A stretch of 45,417 nt of DNA, from the NCBI GenBank assembly GCA_937884385.1, contig CALGCW010000131.1, positions 1 to 45,417 on the forward strand, given 5' to 3'. Source of the stretch: an uncultured Clostridia bacterium. GTDB taxonomy: Bacteria > Bacillota > Clostridia > Oscillospirales > CAG-272. Numbering within the stretch: position 1 is the first letter of the stretch; each line of letters starts with the position of its first letter. The translations under genes and the position numbers were made by a program. Below the pieces are notes generated by a model. That model was not told the origin of the DNA. It saw only the letters and a list, made by a program, of their open reading frames with translations, and did not search any database. Of the stretch, positions 24,028 to 32,694 are shown one piece after another.

Positions 24028-24954
24028 CTAAATAAGTATTGGAGCAGTAAATAAAGCTCTTTTTAGCTTGTTATAGACCGTATTCAATTCGGAAAAGGGG
24101 AGGGGATTCACTCCAAGTCCGCATTCGAACGTGAATGATGGTCTGTTAAACTCTTCGATGAACCAATCAGTAAATCCGCCATATCTAGCAGTGCCGGTTG
24201 GAAGAGATATTTTGTATCCCGTAAGCCTAGAAAACGTTTGCACTATCGGTAGAGATGAATAGGCACAGCATTCCCGATTGGTGTAGTAGATCTCCTCGCC
24301 TTGGGTGTGCAGCGATATAGCAAGATCGGGGCATTGTATTCTTACGTAATTGCAAAGTGATTTTGTCTCTGGCTCGGATTCGGAGTATTCGCCGCTGTAT
24401 TTTGTCGGACATCCGCCATAAATACCAAGCTTGCGTTCCAGTATCTTATATTCTTCAAAGCCTGATGCGTAATTGTGATTAAGGTCAACTCCACGCGCAT
24501 TAGCTTGCCATTTAGAAAAATCGGATGAACCGCTATTCATTCTAGTGACTCTGTCCTTAATAACGTTGTTATCTTGCAATCCGTGTATCTGATAATCAAT
24601 GCCATCCGGATTAAGCATGGGCACGATGATGAGCTTTCTCGTTTCAAAGATCACGCGGCTTGATATATCCTGCATATGCTTTCCACGCACGAATTCATAG
24701 CAAAAGTCATTGAGAAAGGAAATTAGAATCGCGCTGGTTATCCACTCCATTCCGTGATGCGAGCCTATATACAAAACACTTTTTTTGCCCTTGCCAAGAG
24801 TGACTATCGGAATACTTTTGCCAAGAATACTATTGCCAAGAATACTAACGTTAATAAAGTCATATTTATTTTCTAAGAAGTTCAAGCAATCTATCAGAGC
24901 CTTATGATCAAAGTATTGACCAAATTTCAACTCAGAGGTATTATCAAAACTCAT
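24028..24954 (-). CDS. M14 zinc carboxypeptidase family protein, probable murein peptide endopeptidase
   Basis: 308 aa, no signal peptide and no LysM. Zinc ligands His67 and Glu70 (SHHGMEW) and His216 (ISLHTQGE); catalytic Glu277 (FTFECG). The substrate-carboxylate motif GVDLNRN of true carboxypeptidases reads GVDLNHN here (His160 in place of Arg). The C-terminal block GGFTDWFIEEFNRPSFTFECG...NPLP resembles gamma-D-glutamyl-(L)-meso-diaminopimelate peptidases such as Bacillus YqgT and ENP-I, which also vary at that arginine. A role in degrading muropeptides inside the cell or in sporulation is therefore favoured over a digestive carboxypeptidase. RBS GGAGG supports the start. Confidence 0.85.
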   Translation of the reverse strand: MSFDNTSELKFGQYFDHKALIDCLNFLENKYDFINVSILGNSILGKSIPIVTLGKGKKSVLYIGSHHGMEWITSAILISFLNDFCYEFVRGKHMQDISSRVIFETRKLIIVPMLNPDGIDYQIHGLQDNNVIKDRVTRMNSGSSDFSKWQANARGVDLNHNYASGFEEYKILERKLGIYGGCPTKYSGEYSESEPETKSLCNYVRIQCPDLAISLHTQGEEIYYTNRECCAYSSLPIVQTFSRLTGYKISLPTGTARYGGFTDWFIEEFNRPSFTFECGLGVNPLPFSELNTVYNKLKRALFTAPILI

Positions 24955-25058
24955 TTTCGGTCGCCTCCGACTATCTATATACTATAAGAATATGAGCTTG
25001 AAATGAGAGTTATGACAGAAATTTACACTTTTAGTTGAGGCGCAAGAATAAAAATCTA

Positions 25059-25087
25059 TTGCAAATTACAACGCAATGTGGTATAAT
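25059..25087 (+). promoter_or_regulatory. Promoter reading toward rsmA
   Basis: TTGCAA at 25059-25064, 17-bp spacer, TATAAT at 25082-25087 with extended TG. No plus-strand terminator (no T tract) lies between here and rsmA at 25304, so the predicted leader is about 210 nt and antisense to tRNA-Thr. Confidence 0.72.
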
Positions 25088-25107
25088 ACAATTTGTTGAT
25101 GATAAAT

Positions 25108-25139
25108 AAAAAGGGCAATGACCTAACAAGGCCATTGCC
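25108..25139 (-). terminator. Terminator of tRNA-Thr
   Basis: On the minus strand GGCAATGGCC / GGTCATTGCC (plus 25114-25139; 10 bp, loop of six), then CC and five T. Confidence 0.85.
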
Positions 25140-25145
25140 AATGGT

Positions 25146-25221
25146 TGGAGCTAGTGAAAAGACTCGAACTTTCGACCTGCTGATTACGAATCAGCTGCAC
25201 TACCGACTGTGCTACACTAGC
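25146..25221 (-). tRNA. tRNA-Thr(CGT)
   Basis: On the minus strand the acceptor stem GCTAGTG (5' end at 25221) pairs with CACTAGC (25150-25156 in plus coordinates); discriminator U and encoded CCA (25146-25148). Anticodon stem GCTGA/TCAGC with seven-base loop TTCGTAA gives anticodon CGT (plus 25186-25188), reading ACG codons. The T-arm GTTCGAGTC is present. Confidence 0.95.
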
Positions 25222-25236
25222 GTCAACGACTTATAC

Positions 25237-25265
25237 ATTTTATCATTATTGTTTCGATTTGTCAA
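25237..25265 (-). promoter_or_regulatory. Promoter of tRNA-Thr
   Basis: On the minus strand TTGACA (plus 25260-25265), 17-bp spacer, TAAAAT (25237-25242) with extended TGA. Confidence 0.85.
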
Positions 25266-25303
25266 TACCTAAATTTAAAAAAATAAATTTTTGAGAGGGA
25301 AAA

Positions 25304-26179
25304 ATGAATCTTTGCGATCCTAAAACGATCAAGCACATAATGGGTGTGTTTGATATTAAGTTCAGAAAAGAATTTGGACAGAACTTTTTGATAAACAGAA
25401 GCGTTGTCGAAGACATTGCAGATAACTGTGCTGATACGCAGCAGACCTCCATTCTTGAGATCGGACCGGGCATTGGTCCTCTTACTACGGAGCTTGCCTT
25501 GCGCTTTGACAGAGTAGTTGCACTCGAGATTGATCACGGTCTTATACCTGTTCTTAAATATACCTTGGGTGAATTCAATAACGTTACGGTTATAAATGAG
25601 GATGTTATGAAATGCGACCTTGAACATATACTTGCACCGTATTTTGAAAAGGGAAAGGTCTCGGTATGTGCTAATCTTCCTTATTACATCACAACGCCCA
25701 TACTTATGAAGCTGCTTGAATGTGGGCTTCCTTTTGACTATATTACGATAATGATCCAATCCGAGGTTGCAGACAGGCTCTGCGCCAGGGCAGGGTCGTC
25801 GGATTACGGTGCCATAACTGCCGTTCTTGCCTATTACGGGATAGCTGAAAAGCTTTTCACAGTGAGTGCAGGGAACTTTATGCCTGCTCCCAAGGTCAAT
25901 TCCACGGTAGTGAGAATAAAGCTTCACAAAACCAAGCCTTATTTGCCGAAAAACGAAAAGATTCTCTTCAGAACGATCAAGGGTGCTTTTGAGCAGAGAA
26001 GAAAAACTCTGCCCAATGCTCTCGCCGCGACCTTTGGAGAACTGAGCAAGGAAGAGATCACCGATGCTATAATTGCTTGCGGCTATAAAGCCGACATTAG
26101 AGGCGAAAGATTGAGCATTTCGGATTTTGTGGCTCTTTCAGACAAGCTTTACGATTTGATGATTTTAAAAGATGAATAA
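25304..26179 (+). CDS. rsmA: 16S rRNA dimethyladenosine transferase RsmA (KsgA)
   Basis: 291 aa SAM-dependent enzyme that dimethylates two adjacent adenines in helix 45 of 16S rRNA during 30S maturation. FGQNFL (25-30) precedes the SAM motif LEIGPGIGPLT (51-61); catalytic NLPYY (124-128); the C-terminal QRRKTLPNAL helical domain contacts rRNA. RBS GAGGGA before the ATG. Followed nine bases later by asnA, so both are co-transcribed. Confidence 0.95.
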   Translation: MNLCDPKTIKHIMGVFDIKFRKEFGQNFLINRSVVEDIADNCADTQQTSILEIGPGIGPLTTELALRFDRVVALEIDHGLIPVLKYTLGEFNNVTVINEDVMKCDLEHILAPYFEKGKVSVCANLPYYITTPILMKLLECGLPFDYITIMIQSEVADRLCARAGSSDYGAITAVLAYYGIAEKLFTVSAGNFMPAPKVNSTVVRIKLHKTKPYLPKNEKILFRTIKGAFEQRRKTLPNALAATFGELSKEEITDAIIACGYKADIRGERLSISDFVALSDKLYDLMILKDE

Positions 26180-26188
26180 GGAGCTACT

Positions 26189-27193
26189 ATGCTGCATTTT
26201 TCTATACCAAATGACTATAGATCTTTGTTGACTCTAAGAGAAACCGAGGTCGCCATAAAAAAGGTAAAAGACTATTTTGAAAGACAACTCGCAATAAGAC
26301 TTAATCTAACTCGAGTGTCTGCTCCGATCTTTGTTGAGACAGATAGCGGTCTTAACGATAATCTGAACGGTCACGAGCGACCTGTTGCTTTTGACTCTCT
26401 TGACGGCTCTCGCTTGGAGATCGTCCATTCTCTTGCCAAATGGAAGAGAATGGCGCTTAAGACCTACGGATTCGATATGCACGAGGGCTTATATACCGAT
26501 ATGAACGCGATAAGACGCGATGAGGAGCTTGACAATATTCATTCTATGTTTGTAGACCAGTGGGACTGGGAGATGATAATAGGAGAAAAAGAAAGGACAA
26601 AAGATACTCTTCAAAGTACTGTCAACTCCATTTATGAAGCCTTGAAGAATACTGAAGAATATATTTGCAACGAATACCCGTTTATCGAAAGGGTATTGCC
26701 CGAGAAAATCTCCTTTGTTACGACGCAGGAGCTTGAGGATTTGTATCCTGATTTGTCACCCAAAGACAGGGAGTATATGATCTGTAAGGATAAAAAGGCG
26801 GTATTCTTGATGCAGATAGGAAAAACTCTTCGTTCCGGTGAAAAGCACGATGGAAGAGCGCCCGACTATGACGATTGGGAGCTGAACGGAGATATACTTG
26901 TTTATTATCCGGTGCTTGATATTGCTTTGGAGCTTTCGTCTATGGGTATAAGGGTGGACCGAGCTGCATTACTTGCTCAGCTTGCTCAAAGCGGATGCGA
27001 GGACAGAAAGACTTTGCCTTTCCATAGAACACTTTTGGAGGGCGAATTGCCGTTCACGGTGGGTGGAGGAATCGGACAGTCAAGAATGTGTATGTTCTTC
27101 TTAAAAAAGGCTCATATAGGTGAGGTCCAATCATCGTATTGGAGCAAAAAAGACCACGAATTCTGCCAAAATCTTGGAATTAATTTGTTATAA
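26189..27193 (+). CDS. asnA: Aspartate--ammonia ligase (asparagine synthetase A)
   Basis: 334 aa, the normal AsnA length. Makes asparagine from aspartate, ammonia and ATP through an aspartyl-adenylate, in a class II aminoacyl-tRNA-synthetase-like fold. Family blocks seen: RLNLTRVSAPIF, LNGHERPVAFD, VHSLAKWKRMAL, GLYTDMNAIRRDE, VDQWDWEM and the C-terminal GGGIGQSRMCMFFL. RBS AAGGAG overlaps the end of rsmA. A terminator follows at 27200. Confidence 0.96.
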   Translation: MLHFSIPNDYRSLLTLRETEVAIKKVKDYFERQLAIRLNLTRVSAPIFVETDSGLNDNLNGHERPVAFDSLDGSRLEIVHSLAKWKRMALKTYGFDMHEGLYTDMNAIRRDEELDNIHSMFVDQWDWEMIIGEKERTKDTLQSTVNSIYEALKNTEEYICNEYPFIERVLPEKISFVTTQELEDLYPDLSPKDREYMICKDKKAVFLMQIGKTLRSGEKHDGRAPDYDDWELNGDILVYYPVLDIALELSSMGIRVDRAALLAQLAQSGCEDRKTLPFHRTLLEGELPFTVGGGIGQSRMCMFFLKKAHIGEVQSSYWSKKDHEFCQNLGINLL

Positions 27194-27199
27194 AAAAGT

Positions 27200-27234
27200 A
27201 AAGGCTCTTGCTATGAGGAGAGCCTTTGTTTTTT
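27200..27234 (+). terminator. Terminator of rsmA-asnA
   Basis: Stem AAAGGCTCT (27200-27208) / AGAGCCTTT (27219-27227) followed by GTTTTTT. Confidence 0.8.
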
Positions 27235-27257
27235 GTGTAAATAAAGTGTGAATTCTA

Positions 27258-27285
27258 TTGACTTTTTCGATAACTGTGATATAAT
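27258..27285 (+). promoter_or_regulatory. Promoter of the marR-ABC exporter operon
   Basis: TTGACT at 27258-27263, 16-bp spacer, TATAAT at 27280-27285 with extended TG (27277-27278). Confidence 0.8.
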
Positions 27286-27304
27286 AGTTAACGTGTTAAT
27301 TATT
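27283..27304 (+). promoter_or_regulatory. Palindromic operator, probably for the MarR protein
   Basis: Inverted repeat AATAGTTAAC-GT-GTTAATTATT: ten-base half-sites, one mismatch, two-base centre. It overlaps the -10 end and the expected transcription start and resembles the TAGTTAAC-type sites bound by several MarR-family repressors. Its position fits repression of its own operon. Confidence 0.65.
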
Positions 27305-27320
27305 TGCTTTGGAGGTAATA

Positions 27321-27803
27321 ATGCAAGACAAGGATTTTGAAATATATAAGTCCACTATGCGAAAGATGATGCATATTGGCAGACTGCACAGAGCTACATT
27401 CGAAAAAAACATTTCAAATATGGGAATACACCACAGTCAGCATCACCTTTTGATGTATATTGCAAAGGAAGGTGAGGTCGCCACTCAAAAGCAGATAGCG
27501 GAAAAATTCCGTATAACTCCTGCCGCAGTTGCACGTTCGTTGAAAACGCTTGAGGCTGAGGGATATATAGAGAGAAGCTCGATAGAGAACGACTGCAGGT
27601 GCAACAAGATCTCAATAACTGACAAGGGAAAGGATATTGTACAAAGATCGCATATTTTGTTCAAGGAGACCGACAGAGCTCTTTTTGAAGGTTTTACAGA
27701 TGAAGATATTTCTTTATTCAACAGTTATCTGGATAGAATAAGTGAAAAGCTTTGGAATATGGATAATGAAAGGTGTGAAAAAAAGACAGATGAAGAGCAG
27801 TAA
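27321..27803 (+). CDS. MarR family transcriptional regulator
   Basis: 160 aa winged-helix dimer. The DNA-binding core is about residues 45-110: GEVATQKQIAEKF (helix 2), RITPAAVARSLKTLEAEGYIERS (recognition helix and wing start), and the wing RCNKISITDKGKDIV. N- and C-terminal helices form the dimer interface. As first gene ahead of a heterodimeric ABC exporter with a palindrome over its promoter, it is most likely a ligand-relieved repressor of that exporter; the ligand is unknown. ATG 27321 is chosen for GGAGG at 27311-27315; a TTG at 27309 is upstream of that site. Its 3' end overlaps the next gene. Confidence 0.9.
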   Translation: MQDKDFEIYKSTMRKMMHIGRLHRATFEKNISNMGIHHSQHHLLMYIAKEGEVATQKQIAEKFRITPAAVARSLKTLEAEGYIERSSIENDCRCNKISITDKGKDIVQRSHILFKETDRALFEGFTDEDISLFNSYLDRISEKLWNMDNERCEKKTDEEQ

Positions 27804-29589
27804 AACGATAAATTGGTGGAAATATATAAAACCGTACTTGCCATATTTCATTTTAGGACCTGTATGTATGATCATTGAGGTCCTCGGTGAAATACTTATG
27901 CCGAGACTTTTGGCATATATTATCAATCTTGGAATTGACGGTGTGACCGAGGATATGCCCGGAATCATACTTTGGCTATACAACAAGATAGGAAATAATG
28001 CGTATTTTATAGTTGCTATTGCCGTGGGAATGATCTTAACTGCAATCCTTATGATGATTGGCGGTGTCGGAGGTGCATATTTCGGTGGTAAAGCATCCGT
28101 AAATTTTGCCGCGGATTTAAGGGCTGATATATATAAAAAAATACAGAGCTTTTCATTCTCAAATATAGATAAGTTCAGCTCTGCATCACTAGTTACGCGC
28201 CTTACTAACGACGTCACACAGCTTCAGAACTTCGTTAATATGATGCTGCGTATGTTTTTCCGTTCACCCGGTATGCTTATCGGCGCGCTTATTATGGCGA
28301 TAAGCTTAAATCCATCGCTTTCGGTAATTCTTGCGGTTTCAGTGCCGTTGCTGCTTACTGCTATTGCTTGTATTATTGTCAGAGGCTTTCCGCTTTTCGG
28401 TAAAATGCAGACGAAGCTCGATAAGCTTAATTCAACGGTTCAGGAGAACCTTACGAACGTTCGTGTAGTCAAATCATTCGTCAGAGAAGATTTTGAGCAG
28501 GAAAAGTTTTATGCCGCTAACGCTGATATGAAGAATACTGCGGGTAAGGCGATGAAAAATATGATTCTGATGTCTCCCGTTATGACGTTTATTATGAATG
28601 CCACATCCATCGCAATTTATTGGTTTGGAGGAAATCAGCTTCTTGCAGGAGATATGAAGACAGGTGACTTTGCGTCATTCGTCACATACATCACGCAAAT
28701 ACTTTCATCGCTCATGATGGTCACTTTCTTGTTTATGATGTTTTCAAGATCTATGGCTTCTGCTAAAAGAATAAGTGAAGTGATGAACGAGGAGATCGAC
28801 ATCACGGACTCGGTAAGCGAAAGCGAATATCTTGTTGAACGAGGAGAAGTAGAGTTCAGAAACGTTTCCTTCCGTTATTACAAGGATAGCGAGGAAAAGG
28901 TGCTTGATAATATCAATCTAAAGATCAATGCGGGTGATACCGTTGGAATTATCGGTTCAACAGGCTGTGGAAAGACCACTCTCGTTTCGATGATAGCCAG
29001 GCTTTATGATGTTGATGAGGGAGAAGTGCTCGTTGACGGAGTTAATGTAAAGGATTATTCGCTTTATAATCTTCGCGAGGGCGTTGGTATGGTGCTTCAA
29101 AAGAATATATTGTTCTCGGGAAGCATTATTGACAATCTTCGTTGGGGTGATAGCGACGCAACTATGGATGAGATCCGCGAGGCGGCAGATTATGCTCAAG
29201 CGGATGGATTCATCACAAGCTTTACCGATGGATATAATATGGACCTTGGTCAAGGCGGTACTAATGTTTCCGGCGGACAAAAGCAGAGGCTTTGCATTGC
29301 CCGCGCGCTTTTAAAAAAGCCAAAGATACTTATTCTTGATGACTCAACAAGTGCCGTGGATATGGCAACGGAGGCAAGGATCAGAGATGCATTTAAAAAT
29401 AGCATCGGAGACTCAACGAAGATCATTATAGCGCAGAGAATTAATTCTGTTAAGGATGCTGATGAGATAATCGTTCTTGACGAGGGCAGGATCACGGGAG
29501 TGGGTACTCACGAATACTTGCTTGCAAATAATCTTGAGTATCAGGAGATCTACTATTCGCAAATGGATAAGAAGGAGGGGGATGCATAA
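27766..29589 (+). CDS. Heterodimeric ABC exporter, degenerate-site subunit
   Basis: 607 aa half-transporter: six membrane segments (about 1-330) then an ATPase domain. Walker A GSTGCGKTT (397-405), Q-loop Gln445, signature VSGGQ (501-505). The catalytic Glu after Walker B is Asp526 (LILDDS) and the switch His is Gln557 (IIAQR), as in the TM287/BmrC-type subunit of heterodimeric exporters; ATP bound with these residues is hydrolysed poorly. It pairs with the next gene (1-base overlap). Probable multidrug or lipid export. The start is uncertain: ATG 27766, with weak GGA upstream and a 38-base overlap with marR, is preferred; ATG 27790 or GTG 27742 are alternatives. Confidence 0.9.
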   Translation: MKGVKKRQMKSSKTINWWKYIKPYLPYFILGPVCMIIEVLGEILMPRLLAYIINLGIDGVTEDMPGIILWLYNKIGNNAYFIVAIAVGMILTAILMMIGGVGGAYFGGKASVNFAADLRADIYKKIQSFSFSNIDKFSSASLVTRLTNDVTQLQNFVNMMLRMFFRSPGMLIGALIMAISLNPSLSVILAVSVPLLLTAIACIIVRGFPLFGKMQTKLDKLNSTVQENLTNVRVVKSFVREDFEQEKFYAANADMKNTAGKAMKNMILMSPVMTFIMNATSIAIYWFGGNQLLAGDMKTGDFASFVTYITQILSSLMMVTFLFMMFSRSMASAKRISEVMNEEIDITDSVSESEYLVERGEVEFRNVSFRYYKDSEEKVLDNINLKINAGDTVGIIGSTGCGKTTLVSMIARLYDVDEGEVLVDGVNVKDYSLYNLREGVGMVLQKNILFSGSIIDNLRWGDSDATMDEIREAADYAQADGFITSFTDGYNMDLGQGGTNVSGGQKQRLCIARALLKKPKILILDDSTSAVDMATEARIRDAFKNSIGDSTKIIIAQRINSVKDADEIIVLDEGRITGVGTHEYLLANNLEYQEIYYSQMDKKEGDA

Positions 29590-31490
29590 TGGCTGCAAGA
29601 AAACTTGAAGAGCTTCAAAAGCAATACGGCGGCAAGCCCTCTGATATGAAACGCGGAATGATGGGCGGAAGAGGTCCAAGAGGACGCGGTCCCGGTCCCG
29701 GAGTAAGAGCCAAAGGAAAACCAAAGGATACAAAGGCAACCGTTAAGAGATTGTTTTCATATATAGCTAAATACAAATTCAGACTTATCCTTGTTCTCAT
29801 TTGTATGCTTTTTAACACATTGTCATCCTTGACGGGTGCATACATTCTTCGACCTGTTATCAATGCACTTGTGGGAGAAGCTGAGCTTAAATTTTTGGGA
29901 TTTACCTTTGACCACCCGCTTGAATACCTAGCCGTGATACTTACGGTTATCGGTTGCGTATATTTGTGTGGAATAATTGCAAACTATACACAGGCAAGAA
30001 TAATGCTTTCTGTGTCCATGAATGCAATAGAAAATCTTAGAAACGATCTTTTCAAAAAGGTGCAAAAGCTGCCTGTCAGAGTATTTGACAGCGATAGCAA
30101 CGGTGAGATAATGAGCCGTTTTACCAACGATATTGATAACATTGATATGATGCTTCACAATACCGTTATCAATCTGATATCCGGCTCTATTATGCTCGTC
30201 GGTACTCTTTGTATGATGATTTATACAAACATATGGTTGACACTGATCACGATCGTTTTTATTCCGCTGTTTATTTTTCTTGCGGGACAGATCGCTGTGC
30301 GTTCATCAAAGTATTACGTAGGTCAACAGGCGGCGCTTGGAGCTATAAACGGCTATATTGAGGAATCAGTATCGGGGCAGAAGGTAATAAAGGTCTTTAA
30401 TCACGAGAAGATATGTGAGGAAGAGTTCGATGTTCTTAATAACGATATGAGAGACAAGCAATTCAAGGCACAGTTTTTTGGCGGAATTATGGGTCCGATA
30501 CTTGGCAACACGAGCCAGATAAGCTATGCATTGACGGCGGGAATCGGCGGTGTACTTTGTGTGCTTACCGGATTTGACGTCGGTGGACTTTCGGTATTCG
30601 TAAACTACTCTCGCCAATTCTCAATGCCAATAAATCAGATATCTCAGCAGATGAGCACTATCTTTTCAGCACTTGCGGGTGCAGAGCGAGTTTTCTCAAT
30701 AATGGACAGAGAACCTGAGATAGAGTGTATAGGTGAATATCATTCTGCAGAGCATATTAAGGGTGACGTTGTTCTTGAAAACGTAAGCTTTGGATATGAG
30801 GAAGGCAAAACCGTTCTTAAGAATATATCTTTGTATGCCCATCCCGGACAAAAGATAGCTTTCGTTGGATCGACCGGTGCAGGTAAAACCACTATTACCA
30901 ACCTTTTGAACAGATTTTATGATATTGAGTCGGGAACGATTACGGTCGACGGTGTAAACATTAAGGAATACAGCCTCCCTGAGCTTCGCAGAAATATCGC
31001 TATGGTACTTCAAGATACACACTTGTTCACAGGTACTGTTATGGAGAATATTCGATACGGGCGACTTGATGCGACGGATGAAGAAGTTATTGCGGCTGCA
31101 AAGACCGCAAGCGCTCATAGCTTTATTATGAGGCTTTCCGATGGATACAACACGGTTATTGAGGGTGACGGTGCAAATCTTTCACAGGGTCAGCGACAGC
31201 TTCTCAATATTGCGCGTGCGGCTCTTTCTAAAGCTCCCATACTTGTTCTTGACGAAGCAACAAGCTCGGTAGATACCAGAACCGAGCGTCATATCGAGCA
31301 CGGTATGGACAGACTTATGAAGGACAGAACGACTTTCGTTATTGCGCACAGACTTTCAACTGTAAGAAATTCAAACGCTATTATGGTGCTTGAACACGGC
31401 GAGATAGTTGAGAGGGGTACTCACGAGGAGCTTCTCGAAAAGCAGGGAAGATATTATGAACTTTATACGGGCAAAAAGGAGCTCGATTGA
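29589..31490 (+). CDS. Heterodimeric ABC exporter, catalytic subunit
   Basis: 633 aa. A Gly/Arg/Pro-rich cytoplasmic N-terminal extension (about 20-48) is common in TM288/BmrD-type partners. Six membrane segments (about 62-345) precede the ATPase domain: Walker A GSTGAGKTT (427-435), signature LSQGQ (531-535, Gln for the usual Gly), Walker B with catalytic Glu556 (VLDEATSS) and switch His587 (VIAHRLST). It supplies the working hydrolysis residues missing in its partner. TAATG stop/start overlap with the previous gene indicates translational coupling. Confidence 0.92.
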   Translation: MAARKLEELQKQYGGKPSDMKRGMMGGRGPRGRGPGPGVRAKGKPKDTKATVKRLFSYIAKYKFRLILVLICMLFNTLSSLTGAYILRPVINALVGEAELKFLGFTFDHPLEYLAVILTVIGCVYLCGIIANYTQARIMLSVSMNAIENLRNDLFKKVQKLPVRVFDSDSNGEIMSRFTNDIDNIDMMLHNTVINLISGSIMLVGTLCMMIYTNIWLTLITIVFIPLFIFLAGQIAVRSSKYYVGQQAALGAINGYIEESVSGQKVIKVFNHEKICEEEFDVLNNDMRDKQFKAQFFGGIMGPILGNTSQISYALTAGIGGVLCVLTGFDVGGLSVFVNYSRQFSMPINQISQQMSTIFSALAGAERVFSIMDREPEIECIGEYHSAEHIKGDVVLENVSFGYEEGKTVLKNISLYAHPGQKIAFVGSTGAGKTTITNLLNRFYDIESGTITVDGVNIKEYSLPELRRNIAMVLQDTHLFTGTVMENIRYGRLDATDEEVIAAAKTASAHSFIMRLSDGYNTVIEGDGANLSQGQRQLLNIARAALSKAPILVLDEATSSVDTRTERHIEHGMDRLMKDRTTFVIAHRLSTVRNSNAIMVLEHGEIVERGTHEELLEKQGRYYELYTGKKELD

Positions 31491-31491
31491 T

Positions 31492-31522
31492 AAAAAGCCA
31501 ACGGTTTCCGTTGGCTTTTTTA
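31492..31522 (+). terminator. Terminator of the marR-ABC operon
   Basis: Perfect 13-bp stem 31492-31504 / 31508-31520 with loop TTT and a T6 run on the 3' side. Confidence 0.85.
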
Positions 31523-31541
31523 AAAAAGATGTAAAATATTA

Positions 31542-31570
31542 TTGCAAAAAGAGAAGAATTGTGTTATACT
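31542..31570 (+). promoter_or_regulatory. Promoter of uxuA-uxuB
   Basis: TTGCAA at 31542-31547, 17-bp spacer, TATACT at 31565-31570 with extended TG. The leader down to the RBS is A/T-rich with TATGTA-like repeats, but no clear operator is seen. Confidence 0.75.
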
Positions 31571-31626
31571 ACCTATGTATGTACTATATGTATTTATGCT
31601 ATATTAAAAAACAGGAGGTTAATTCT

Positions 31627-32670
31627 ATGAAAATGACATTCAGGCATTACGGACCGAATGATCCCGTAACTCTTGAACAAATTTCTCAGATCCCCAACAT
31701 GTACTCGATCGTTTCTGCAGTGTATGACGTACCTGCAGGCGGAGTTTGGAGCGAAGAAAGCATCAATGCTATAAAGGCTAGTGCTGAAGCTCACGGACTT
31801 AAATTCGAGGTTGTTGAAAGCGTTCCCGTTCCTGAGGATATCAAGCTCGGAAACGAAAAAGCACCCCAGCTTATTGAAAACTATTGTGAAAACCTCAGAA
31901 GACTTGCTAAAGCAGGCGTTAAGTGCGTTTGCTACAACTTCATGCCCGTTTTTGACTGGCTCAGAAGTGAGCTTGAGCACCAGGCTGATGACGGTTCCAA
32001 CAGCCTTGCTTATGACGAGCAGACAGTTCTTGCTATGAATCCCCTTGATGGCGGTCTCTCTTTGCCCGGTTGGGACGAAAGCTATACTCTTGACGGACTT
32101 CGCGATCTTCTTAAGCAGTATGAAGCTATCGACGAAGAGCAGCTTTGGAAGAATCTTGAAGCTTTCCTTACAAAGGTAATTCCCGTAGCTCACGAGGTTG
32201 GCATCAATATGGCAATACATCCCGATGACCCGCCGTGGGGTATCTTCGGTCTTCCCAGAATCATTACCTGTGAAGAAAACCTTGAAAGATTCCTCAATAT
32301 CGTTGACCTTCCCGAAAATGGTCTTACGTTCTGTACAGGATCTCTCGGTGCTTCCACCGAAAATGACCTTGTAAGAATGAGTGAAAAGTTTGCAAAGAGA
32401 ATTCACTTTGCTCATATCCGTAACGTTAAGCACACAGGTCCCCGTCAGTTCCACGAGGTTGCGCATCCCACGGATTGCGGATCTCTTGATATCTACGGAA
32501 TTATGAAGGCGCTTCACGATAATGGTTTTGACGGCTATATGAGACCCGACCACGGACGTATGATCTGGGGCGAAAAGGGTAGATATGGCTACGGTCTCTA
32601 TGACAGAGCACTTGGCGCAACATACCTTCTCGGTCTTTGGGAAGCGATCGAAAAAGACGCTAAAAACTAA
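31627..32670 (+). CDS. uxuA: Mannonate dehydratase
   Basis: 347 aa TIM-barrel metal enzyme dehydrating D-mannonate to 2-keto-3-deoxygluconate in hexuronate (glucuronate) breakdown. Family blocks: MKMTFRHYGPNDPV at the N-terminus, KCVCYNFMPVFDW, the metal-binding AIHPDDPP, CTGSLG, HIRNVK and YMRPDHGR. Start ATG 31627 lies behind a near-perfect AGGAGG; the frame is open further upstream across the terminator and promoter, but that part is not coding. Co-transcribed with the SDR gene, which makes its substrate. Confidence 0.95.
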   Translation: MKMTFRHYGPNDPVTLEQISQIPNMYSIVSAVYDVPAGGVWSEESINAIKASAEAHGLKFEVVESVPVPEDIKLGNEKAPQLIENYCENLRRLAKAGVKCVCYNFMPVFDWLRSELEHQADDGSNSLAYDEQTVLAMNPLDGGLSLPGWDESYTLDGLRDLLKQYEAIDEEQLWKNLEAFLTKVIPVAHEVGINMAIHPDDPPWGIFGLPRIITCEENLERFLNIVDLPENGLTFCTGSLGASTENDLVRMSEKFAKRIHFAHIRNVKHTGPRQFHEVAHPTDCGSLDIYGIMKALHDNGFDGYMRPDHGRMIWGEKGRYGYGLYDRALGATYLLGLWEAIEKDAKN

Positions 32671-32694
32671 TTTTTGAATAACGGAGAATTTAAA

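Noticed and set aside
31408..31626. Upstream extension of the uxuA frame
   Set aside because: It would run through the ABC-operon terminator and the uxuA promoter; the perfect RBS points to ATG 31627.
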